Shown in pieces: positions 18,804 to 26,493 of a stretch of 64,000 nt of DNA. The notes under the pieces are model-generated. The model was not told where the DNA came from, ran no database searches, and was given only the letters and a program-made list of their open reading frames with translations. The DNA lies in assembly GCA_049306275.1 (NCBI GenBank), contig JBAQQB010000140.1:1-64000 (forward strand), in the 5' to 3' direction. The number at the start of each line of letters is the position of its first letter. Within the stretch, counting starts at the first letter, position 1. The DNA comes from JADJTT01 sp049306275 (GTDB lineage: Bacteria; Bacteroidota; Bacteroidia; Chitinophagales; Saprospiraceae). Made by a program: the position numbers and the translations under genes.

Positions 18804-20234
18804 CTACAATTCCCCCCTGCGGGAAACCAATTCTTCCTTAATTTCCTTGGCCTTCTCCTCGGTAAGGTCGTATTTCCACATAACCCAAATCGCCAATGCC
18901 GCGGTGAGGGCCGGAATGGTGATATCGGCAAGCCGCAGTTTGGTGATGGTTTCAGCGGTTTGCGTGACCGCATTTTGATCGAAGCCCACCATCTTCAGGA
19001 CCAGGCCGCCCAGGACCAGCGCAAGGGCTTGCCCCAGTTTCACCATCCACCAGTAGATCGCGCCGAAGGTTCCTTCCTTGCGGGGCATCCCGTTGTTCAG
19101 CTCATCCAGGTCGCACACGTCGGCCGTCATGCTCATCATGAGGGTGAACAGGCCGCCGATACCGAAGGACATCAGGGGGATCGGCATGAAGATCAACCAG
19201 GGATTGGAGGGGTTGAACCCCCACCATTTGAGCACATAACCAATGATGGAAATGACCGTAGCGATGATGAAGGCCTTCCGCTTGCCTAACTTGCCGGACA
19301 TCCAGGAGATGATCGGGATGACGAGGAAAGCGGTAGCAATAGCGCTCACGGTGGAAAACCACGCCGGCCAGTTGCCCGCCAGGCCGTAATCGCCATTGAA
19401 CATGTAGAAAACGATGATGAAATAACTGAACGATGCCACCATCTGAAAACCGTTGAACACCAAAAAAGTAGCGCCACACAGCCGCACGAAGGGGACGTTC
19501 TTGAAAACCTGTCCAATCGATTTAAACAAGTCTATTAAATTGGAGAATAAAGTGGAGAAATTGATCTTCTTTCTGTTTTCAATATGGGAAGAATCGATGC
19601 CCTTGCAAAAAATGGCCGGCAGCACACCCAAAGCCATACAGAGGGCGCCGACGACGATCGAGAGTTTCTGCACACCAATGGCCTGGGTCTCAAAAAGGTT
19701 GGGATTGGCGATGAGCACCCAGAACCAGGGAACGATCATCCACGCGAATTGTCCTACCGTCTGCGAAAAAGCCATCAGGCGGGTCCGCTCATTATAATCG
19801 GAGGTCATTTCGTAACCCAAACCGATCAGGGGGGTGGAGAAAATGGTATTACCGGTCAGATAGACTATGGACATGATGAGAAAATACCAGAAATTATACA
19901 TCTGGGTTTTCTCCGGATCCAGCTGCCACAACACGGCAAACAATACCCCGCTCATGATGGCCCCGATGAAAATATATGGCCTTCGCCGCCCCCAGCGGGA
20001 ATTGGTGTTATCCGAAATAAAACCCATAATAGGGTCCGTAAGCGCATCATAAATCCTGGGCAAACCACCTAACAAACCCGCTAAAAACGGATCCATCCCG
20101 AAGGCCGTCAGGAGGAAGAACATAAAAACGCCAAGGGAACCCGGCAAGAGATTGTTGACGAGGTTGCCCGCGCCAAATGCGGCCTTTTGGATGAAGGGGA
20201 CTCTGTCCTTCTGCGCAGTTTGGTATTTGCTCAT
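18804..20234 (-). CDS. GPH-family (MelB-like) sugar:cation symporter
   Basis: A 476-residue inner-membrane carrier of the MFS glycoside-pentoside-hexuronide family. The N-terminal signature DALTDPIMGFISDNTNSRWG, with RRRPYIFIGA, is the classic GPH cation/sugar motif, and about 12 hydrophobic helices follow. A late GMPRKEGTFGAIYWWMVKLG segment is also typical. By position between GH30 and GH17 it most likely imports gluco-oligosaccharides (laminarin fragments or gentiobiose-type sugars) from periplasm to cytoplasm. It starts about 30 bases after the GH30 stop and so belongs to the same transcript. Confidence 0.88.
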   Translation of the reverse strand: MSKYQTAQKDRVPFIQKAAFGAGNLVNNLLPGSLGVFMFFLLTAFGMDPFLAGLLGGLPRIYDALTDPIMGFISDNTNSRWGRRRPYIFIGAIMSGVLFAVLWQLDPEKTQMYNFWYFLIMSIVYLTGNTIFSTPLIGLGYEMTSDYNERTRLMAFSQTVGQFAWMIVPWFWVLIANPNLFETQAIGVQKLSIVVGALCMALGVLPAIFCKGIDSSHIENRKKINFSTLFSNLIDLFKSIGQVFKNVPFVRLCGATFLVFNGFQMVASFSYFIIVFYMFNGDYGLAGNWPAWFSTVSAIATAFLVIPIISWMSGKLGKRKAFIIATVISIIGYVLKWWGFNPSNPWLIFMPIPLMSFGIGGLFTLMMSMTADVCDLDELNNGMPRKEGTFGAIYWWMVKLGQALALVLGGLVLKMVGFDQNAVTQTAETITKLRLADITIPALTAALAIWVMWKYDLTEEKAKEIKEELVSRRGEL

Positions 20235-20265
20235 ACAATCGCTTTTATTGTTTTTTGATGTTTGG

Positions 20266-21762
20266 TTATTCTTCGGAAATGACGACGGTTTGTATCGCCT
20301 GGCCGCTGATCGACAAGGCAGCTTGTTTATCGCCTAAAGTGACTACGTAATTTTTCGTTTCCGCACCCTGGTTCAACACGACTGCTACCACCGATCCATC
20401 GGGATTTTGGACAGCGGTGACCATCAAATCTTCATCTGCCAGTTCCCAGCCTATCCTTTTCGCGCCGGGACGAATGTAGCGGCTAAAATGGGCCATCGTA
20501 TAATAGAGCGGCGTGAAATACACCTCGTCCTTTTCCGGATCTACGATCACCGGCGCCACGCACCAGTTTTTGAACCAGTTAGGACCGCCCTGCCGGTCGA
20601 GCACCATGTTCCAGTCCACCCAGCCATCCACCCAATTGTTAAGGCAACCGATCAGGTCCCTGGCGTAGCGGTACACCGGCACGTATTTCGGATGCAGGTA
20701 TTTCTGGTCCTCCGGCGCCCAGGTCCATCCCCAGTCGGTCGCTTCATCCGACCAATACCACTGGTCGTCCTGCCACCTGGGCACCTGAGCATCGACGCAA
20801 CCTTCCGACTGGATCAGGTGCTTGTCGGGAGCGGCCTGGTGGGCAAACTGGAGCGACTCGGGAAAATAGTCGTAAGTGCTCGCATACCAATGCACGGCGA
20901 TGCCATCGTAATACTTCGCCGCGGCTTCATCTTCATACATGATCCTGGCCCATTTCTCCAACTCCTCGCCCCTGTTCTGGTCATAGCCGAGTATTTTTAC
21001 CTCATGCCCGTCGGCCTCTAGCCTGGGACCGAGGTGGTTTTTTACAAAATCATTCATCTCCTCCGGGCCGAAGATCATGCTCTCCCAGTTGCTGTCGTTG
21101 CCCAGCGGCTCGTTTTCCACGGTGAAGCCCCAGATGCCGATGCCTTCGGCTTTGCAAGCATTGATGTATTTCGAAAAAAACAAGGCCCAGGTGTCGTAGT
21201 ATTCCGGCAACAACTTGCCGCCGCGCCAATCCTTGTTGTCCTTCATCCAGGGCGGCGCCGTCCAGGGCGAGGCGATGATCCGGAAGCCGTCCTTCGACTT
21301 GGCCATGGCCTCCTTGATCATGGGGATGATGTCGTCTTTGTCTTCTTTGATCGAAAAATGGGTCAATGCGGTGTCGCCTTCCACCGGGGCGTAGGAATAG
21401 TGGCCCAGTGAAAAGTCGCAGGAGTTCATGTGCGTGCGCGTCAGGGAGTACCGGGCGCCGCTTTCGCCGAAATAGGCCTCCAGAATGCTGTCGCGATTTT
21501 CCGGACTCAGCTGGTTCAGCAGCCAGGCCGACGCCTCGGTGAAGGAGCCTCCAATTCCGGTGATGATCTGGAATTGCTGCTCCGGAAGCAGTTTGATCGC
21601 TACGGGATTTTCCGCGGTTGTAAATTCAGTGATCTTTTCCAGCTTGTTGCCGCTCGCGGAGGTTTCAAACACCTCCACCTCGAGCTGGTTGTTCGTGTTG
21701 CAAGCGCCGAGCAGGATTGCCATGGATATTCCCAAACTGTTTTTGACAGAATTTTTCATCAT
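20266..21762 (-). CDS. GH30-family beta-glucanase lipoprotein (likely beta-1,6)
   Basis: A 498-residue lipoprotein (lipobox LLGAC, Cys about 21) of glycoside hydrolase family 30. Conserved blocks are TGIGGSFTEASAW, RTHMNSCDFSLG, ASPWTAPPWMK, acid/base Glu about 218 (TVENEP) and nucleophile Glu about 320 (LIQSEGC). A C-terminal beta-sandwich with VVLNQG follows. GH30 subfamilies 1 and 3 hold beta-glucosidases and endo-beta-1,6-glucanases; beside GH16 and GH149 the natural role is removing beta-1,6 branches from laminarin. It should act at the cell surface or in the periplasm. Two adjacent ATGs (21762 and 21759) are possible starts. Confidence 0.9.
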   Translation of the reverse strand: MMKNSVKNSLGISMAILLGACNTNNQLEVEVFETSASGNKLEKITEFTTAENPVAIKLLPEQQFQIITGIGGSFTEASAWLLNQLSPENRDSILEAYFGESGARYSLTRTHMNSCDFSLGHYSYAPVEGDTALTHFSIKEDKDDIIPMIKEAMAKSKDGFRIIASPWTAPPWMKDNKDWRGGKLLPEYYDTWALFFSKYINACKAEGIGIWGFTVENEPLGNDSNWESMIFGPEEMNDFVKNHLGPRLEADGHEVKILGYDQNRGEELEKWARIMYEDEAAAKYYDGIAVHWYASTYDYFPESLQFAHQAAPDKHLIQSEGCVDAQVPRWQDDQWYWSDEATDWGWTWAPEDQKYLHPKYVPVYRYARDLIGCLNNWVDGWVDWNMVLDRQGGPNWFKNWCVAPVIVDPEKDEVYFTPLYYTMAHFSRYIRPGAKRIGWELADEDLMVTAVQNPDGSVVAVVLNQGAETKNYVVTLGDKQAALSISGQAIQTVVISEE

Positions 21763-21791
21763 GAAGTAATTAAGGATTCTTGCGAAAATTA

Positions 21792-22060
21792 CTTCCCGAT
21801 TTGGAAAGGACTAATGTGCGACCTCTCCGAGGTCGGTAAAATGGTAACACCTCAATGCTACAAACGTGCCACCTCTCCGAGGTGGAGCCTGTATATGACC
21901 TCGGAGTTCTACCATTTCGTAGCTGCACCATATTGGAGTTCTGCTCCCAGGTGGTGGAGCCTGTAAATGACCTCGGAGAGGTCAAACATTTGTAGCAAAA
22001 ACGGTTCATTCATTTTTCGACCTCGGAGAGGTCGCACATTTCAATCCCGTAAATCGGGAA
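21792..22060. repeat. Palindromic repeat family B (GACCTCTCCGAGGTC type), clustered copies
   Basis: An outer inverted pair (TTCCCGATTT, GTGCGACCTCTCCGAGGTCG near 21793-21835, and its reverse complement near 22018-22060) encloses three or more further copies of the CCTCGGAGAGG core, at about 21871, 21898 and 21970. It fills the approximately 300-base gap between GH149 and GH30. I see no gene in it. Confidence 0.87.
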
Positions 22061-22064
22061 ATTG

Positions 22065-25000
22065 TTATTGAAATAATCCTAAGTTATGTTCTTTCACGTA
22101 AACCATAATCCTGGCCACCTCCCCTGTCCGTTCAAACACCTGCCTGCTGGTTTTGGCATCCAGGCCGGATGAGGGCATGTTAACGGAGGAACTATCCCTG
22201 TACACGACCTCCAGGCCAGGCTGAGTTGAGAGTTTATAGATTACAGGGACCTGGCAATAGGTGAAACCAAGAGAGCCTTCGTCAAGCTGGATTTGCTGCA
22301 TTTCCGAATGTACATCCACGTACTGAAAGAGCCCGGGCTCTTTCAAAAATTCGCTTTTCCGCAGCAGGCAGGGATCGAAGTACAATTTTCCCTCTTTCAC
22401 AAAAACGCCCAGTTCTCCGATTCTGCAGAGAATGTCTTCTTTCACCTGTCCTGTCATGCCCGGTTGCTGAGCGCCTTTTCCAGCGGGGGTATGGGAATAG
22501 GGATCCGTGGGGAAAGCGCCGTACAGCGAAGGCGGCTTGTGTACGCCAATGCCTTCGTTAATGGCATAATAATGCTCCAGCAAGCGGCCGGCGACCTCCT
22601 GGCTTTCTTTTTCGGCCACGGCTTTCAGACAGCACTCCTGCACCGCCAGCAGCAATTTGGAAACCATGTGCCAGTAGATGGAGCCCAGCCCTTCGTAGCC
22701 GTAAAAAGTGCCCGACCTCCCGGTGAAGGCCTTGTGGTTAAACACGTCTTCGAATAGCTGAAGTACCAGTTTTTGGTCTTTTTCCACGAGCGGCGCATAT
22801 GCGGTTTTCCTCAGCGCTTCCAATGCGCTGCGAAGGTCGTTGGCATTTTTGAAATTGCCGTTGAAGTGGTAAGCGCCGTTGACGTCCTGGCCGACGATCT
22901 GCATATTGCCATCACGCAGCAGCCGGGTCAGCAATTCGGACGTTTGAATCGAAGCTTCCGGAATATTGTTCTTTTCCCGGAACAGGGGCAAGGCTTTGTT
23001 GGGATAAAGCAAATAGCTGTATTGATCCTCCCGGTACAGCGCGCTGTTTCTCAGGCTGTCCAGCAGCTCCAGCGCCTCGCCGGAGGATAAATAACCCGAG
23101 CTCAGTACCGCAACCTGCCCTTCCAGCATTTCGCTCAAATGGGAAATGGAAATGGCGTTTTCCGCCTCCACGGTCATCAGGTTGTAAGCGTGGTACAGGC
23201 GGTCTGCGCGCTTGTTTTCAGCGATCGAATGCTCGGCATAGCGGAGGGCCAGGGTGATAAATTGCTTCAAATCTTCCAGGGAAAGGGCTTTTTTCTCCCC
23301 GGAAAAACCGCGCTCGTAGATCTGCTGCCGGAAATCGCTGCCTGCCTGACCCAGGCCGTCCAACACGAGCTTGCGTTGCTCATCGCTGACTGTGCCGGAC
23401 AGCAGATGCTCGTATTTCGAAAATGTGGCCACAACAGCCTCAAAAAAGCCGAGCAATTCGGCCGACAAGTGGATTTCCCTGGTTTTTGAAGCGGCAAACA
23501 GGTCGTGAAAGAACCGCAAAAACCGCCTCAGATAGTACAGGGTGACCATGGAAACCCCGTTGCCGACCAGGGCATTGTTGGCATCGTTCCATTCGGGGCG
23601 CTGGGTATTCATCCAGATGCCGCCGCCGGGGATGAAATTGGACAGTTTGGCCAAGACCGTAGCCAGTATTTTCTCCAAGAAATTTGCCGAATGGATGGCC
23701 CCGCTGCGGTCGCGCAGCAAAGCGGCGTCGGCGCCTTCCGCTTCCCTTTTTTCGCGGATCTTGAGGTCCAGTTTGTGGTCAAACTCAATGGTATCCTTGG
23801 GATTTTCCAGGATATCCTGGTAGCGCTTGATCCGGTACGGAACATTGGCGTACACGAAGAGGTCCTGATCGAAATAGCTGTCGAGCCTGCCTGGTTCATG
23901 TTTCTCCATGAACTCCAGGAATTTCAGCAGGTAGATGATCTGGTGGTCGCCCCAATAACCGATATACGACCAGGGGTTATCGGGCTCGATCACCTCCCAG
24001 TCGAATCCGTCTTTGGTGATCCGGTAGGGGTTGTACCCGTCGAAGGTCGAGGCGTTCAAAAATTTATGCACCATCCCGTCGATGAAGCCGGGGTAGGCAT
24101 GCGCCAGGGCTTCCCAATTCTGAAAGATATCCCGCCAGTTGCCTTCGTAGTCCAGGATCTTCGAGCCGTCGAGTTCGTTGCGGGTGTTGATGGAGAAGCG
24201 GTTCCAGGGCCGGCTGGGGTCGCCGTGCCTTCTGCTGAATTTCAGGGGCATGTATTCCAGGCACAAGCGCTTGAGGTCTTTGTCATGGCTCTGGTTGGCG
24301 ATCTCTTCCAGTCTGGAAAGCGAGAACACATCAGGCAGCTCTTCCTGTTTAAAACGCGAAAAAACGGCCCTGTTCGCCTTCGACAGGTAGTTGAGGAAGT
24401 CCCATTTTTCGATCTGGTAGTTGTGATCAAAGATACCGCCGCGCATGATGTTGAACAGGGTATTGGAGAAATGCCGGGCGTCTCTGAAATGGTCCGACGT
24501 GCGCTGCAAGCCATCCGCGGCGGCTGTATAGCGGACCAGGCGGGCGGTTCCCGATTGGATGTCCTCTTCTACCAGCTGTTCCAGGTTTTTCTCCCGCCGC
24601 AGGTGCTGGGATAGCTTTGCGATGGCCAAATGGTTTTGGTTCACATCGGCTACGATCATCCATTCTTTCGCGGCTTTGGGAGGCAACACCACCGTCGCGT
24701 TGACGAAATATGCCCCTTTTTCGGCCTTGACGTCTTCTTCCTGCCGCAGAGGCATGCCCTTTCGGAAATGATCCAGTTGGAGGGAGGAAAGCAGGTAGGT
24801 GGGACGCTCCAGGCCGAGCGACCAGGCGATATTGGCCTTCAGGGCTTCGCTCGGCTCGGCCTTGTCGACGATAATGGCGCTGAGGGCAAAAATGCCCAGT
24901 CCGGTCTCTCTTTCCAGCTCACTCCGCTTATATGCGTCCACCAGGTTGCTGGTCTGGTTTTGCAGATCGCCCGGAACGCCATAGGGGATGATGTTCTGGA

Positions 25001-25511
25001 TGCCGTCCAGCACCGAAACAGCGACTTCCTGCGGCGCCCGGTTGATCAGGACCGACTTTTTCACAAAGCCGAATACATGGCTCGAATTCCACTCGTACCG
25101 GAAGGTCAATTGCAGGTCGTGGTTCTCTTCTTCGAAGAGAATTTTGTTGCCATACACATTCTTGTACAGATTCCTGCTGACCCGGTACCTGCCTTCGGAG
25201 CGGATCGAAAAAGGCTCCCAAAGGTGGGAGACGCCGTCTTTTTGAACCTGAAAGATGCTTTTACTGCCCGTTATTTCCGCCGACTCGGTGATTTTATCGT
25301 CGGTGTAATAGGGAAAAAGGGCGTAATCCGCGTTTTTCCTCCCCGCGCTCAGTCCGCCGTTGCTGGAGATGAACATCCAGTGGTCGGAGTCGCTGACGAT
25401 GCTCATAAAGAACGGACGCAGCGCGTCGTGGTTGGAAATTTTAAAAAAGTTTTCGGTCCCGAGTTGGACGTAGTCTATCCCTGTTCCAGGAGTTGAGTTG
25501 GCGCTTTTCAT
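22065..25511 (-). CDS. GH149-type beta-1,3-oligoglucan phosphorylase
   Basis: A 1148-residue, leaderless cytoplasmic protein matching the length and architecture of GH149 phosphorylases: an N-terminal beta-sandwich (SDSDHWMFISSNGGLSAGR; ADYALFPYYTDDKI), a long (alpha/alpha)6 barrel and a C-terminal extension. The block RPEWNDANNALVGNGVSMVT holds the likely general-acid Asp at about residue 643; WSYIGYWGDHQIIYLLKFLE and SGTFYGYEGLGSIYWHMVSK are further conserved barrel segments. It would cleave beta-1,3-gluco-oligosaccharides with phosphate to glucose-1-phosphate, saving ATP. GH94 and GH161 are alternatives, but the neighbourhood (GH16, GH17, GH30) and length favour GH149. It lies about 30 bases downstream of GH16 and should share its transcript. 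Confidence 0.85.
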   Translation of the reverse strand: MKSANSTPGTGIDYVQLGTENFFKISNHDALRPFFMSIVSDSDHWMFISSNGGLSAGRKNADYALFPYYTDDKITESAEITGSKSIFQVQKDGVSHLWEPFSIRSEGRYRVSRNLYKNVYGNKILFEEENHDLQLTFRYEWNSSHVFGFVKKSVLINRAPQEVAVSVLDGIQNIIPYGVPGDLQNQTSNLVDAYKRSELERETGLGIFALSAIIVDKAEPSEALKANIAWSLGLERPTYLLSSLQLDHFRKGMPLRQEEDVKAEKGAYFVNATVVLPPKAAKEWMIVADVNQNHLAIAKLSQHLRREKNLEQLVEEDIQSGTARLVRYTAAADGLQRTSDHFRDARHFSNTLFNIMRGGIFDHNYQIEKWDFLNYLSKANRAVFSRFKQEELPDVFSLSRLEEIANQSHDKDLKRLCLEYMPLKFSRRHGDPSRPWNRFSINTRNELDGSKILDYEGNWRDIFQNWEALAHAYPGFIDGMVHKFLNASTFDGYNPYRITKDGFDWEVIEPDNPWSYIGYWGDHQIIYLLKFLEFMEKHEPGRLDSYFDQDLFVYANVPYRIKRYQDILENPKDTIEFDHKLDLKIREKREAEGADAALLRDRSGAIHSANFLEKILATVLAKLSNFIPGGGIWMNTQRPEWNDANNALVGNGVSMVTLYYLRRFLRFFHDLFAASKTREIHLSAELLGFFEAVVATFSKYEHLLSGTVSDEQRKLVLDGLGQAGSDFRQQIYERGFSGEKKALSLEDLKQFITLALRYAEHSIAENKRADRLYHAYNLMTVEAENAISISHLSEMLEGQVAVLSSGYLSSGEALELLDSLRNSALYREDQYSYLLYPNKALPLFREKNNIPEASIQTSELLTRLLRDGNMQIVGQDVNGAYHFNGNFKNANDLRSALEALRKTAYAPLVEKDQKLVLQLFEDVFNHKAFTGRSGTFYGYEGLGSIYWHMVSKLLLAVQECCLKAVAEKESQEVAGRLLEHYYAINEGIGVHKPPSLYGAFPTDPYSHTPAGKGAQQPGMTGQVKEDILCRIGELGVFVKEGKLYFDPCLLRKSEFLKEPGLFQYVDVHSEMQQIQLDEGSLGFTYCQVPVIYKLSTQPGLEVVYRDSSSVNMPSSGLDAKTSRQVFERTGEVARIMVYVKEHNLGLFQ

Positions 25512-25540
25512 CTTTGCGAATTGGCGAGTAAAAGGGCAAT

Positions 25541-26377
25541 TTAGTTCATTTCCTCAAAAACCCTTACCCAATCCACCAGCATAGTTTGGGGGAAAGGCGT
25601 TTGTTCTGTCGGGAAACCTACGTAATTGCCGCCGACTGCCACGTTCAGGAGGATGAAGAAGGGTTGGTCGTACACCCATTCACCCGGTACATCTCCCTGC
25701 CTGATGCGCTGATAGCGCACATCGTCGACGAAAAAATCGATGTATTCCTCGGTCCATTCCACCGCAAAGAGGTGGAAATCCAGGTCGAAGCGGTCATTGG
25801 CGAAGCCAAAGCTTTTGGTGATGGCGGCGCCACCGGAATAGCCGGGGCCATGCACGGTGCCGTGCACGAGGTTGGGCTGTTGCCCGCGGTATTCCATGAT
25901 GTCGATTTCGCCGCATTGGGGCCATCCTACCACGTCGATATCCGAGCCCAGGAGCCAGAATGCGGGCCAAATGCCCGGTCCCCAGGGCATCTTGATGCGG
26001 GCCTCGAAACGGCCGTAAGCCTGGTCGAATACCCCCTGGGTTTTCACCCTGGCGGAAGTGAATGCCCGGCCCGAGTAGCTTTCGCGCCTGGCGGTGATAG
26101 CCAGGTTTCCTTCCCCGTCGAGGGAGATGTTCTCGGGGCGGTCCGTGTAGTACTGCAATTCCGCATTGCCCCAGCCGTCGTTGCCGGGCCCAACCCCTAT
26201 ATCAAAAACCCATTTTGCGGCATCGGGCAATTGCCCGGCAGGCCCGTCGAAGTCATCTTCCCAAACCAGTTTCCAGTTGCGCTCTTCAACGACTTCTCCC
26301 TTGTCGCAAGCCCAAAATCCCACAAGCACGGCAAATAGCAAGGTGCTTTTTATCAAGATTGATTGATTCCATTTCAT
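25541..26377 (-). CDS. GH16 laminarinase lipoprotein (endo-beta-1,3-glucanase)
   Basis: A 278-residue lipoprotein (GFWAC lipobox, Cys about 24) consisting of a single GH16 beta-jellyroll. The catalytic motif E-x-D-x-x-E is seen as GEIDIMEYRG (nucleophile Glu about 157, helper Asp 159, acid/base Glu 162). Other hallmarks are WGNAELQYYTDRPEN, GRFEARIKMPWGPGIWPAFW and HLFAVEW. Together these indicate a GH16 subfamily 3 type laminarinase that cuts beta-1,3-glucan at the cell surface. The neighbouring phosphorylase and GH30 support laminarin as substrate. It lies downstream of the repeat lipoprotein, separated by a family A palindrome. Confidence 0.92.
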   Translation of the reverse strand: MKWNQSILIKSTLLFAVLVGFWACDKGEVVEERNWKLVWEDDFDGPAGQLPDAAKWVFDIGVGPGNDGWGNAELQYYTDRPENISLDGEGNLAITARRESYSGRAFTSARVKTQGVFDQAYGRFEARIKMPWGPGIWPAFWLLGSDIDVVGWPQCGEIDIMEYRGQQPNLVHGTVHGPGYSGGAAITKSFGFANDRFDLDFHLFAVEWTEEYIDFFVDDVRYQRIRQGDVPGEWVYDQPFFILLNVAVGGNYVGFPTEQTPFPQTMLVDWVRVFEEMN

Positions 26378-26412
26378 GGTTGAAAAATATTTGCTGATTG
26401 TTTTTTAATTCT

Positions 26413-26493
26413 CCAATGGGGGGGGCAAATTTATTTGGCCTAACTGACTGGTAGCACTGGCATTCGTGCCGAATAAATTTGGCGCCCCCATTA
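26413..26493. repeat. Palindromic repeat family A, short copy
   Basis: It carries the same arms as the copy at 16364-16492 (GGGGGGCAAATTTATTTGGCC ... GCCGAATAAATTTGGCGCCCCC) and the shared middle GGTAGCxCTGGCAT. Its right arm runs up to and into the stop codon of the lipoprotein gene, the same placement relative to a 3' end as the first copy. Confidence 0.85.

Noticed and set aside
22065..25511. Cyclic beta-1,2-glucan or cellobiose phosphorylase (GH94) identity
   Set aside because: Length, motif RPEWNDANNALVG and the GH16/GH17/GH30 neighbourhood fit GH149 better. GH161 cannot be fully excluded without a search.
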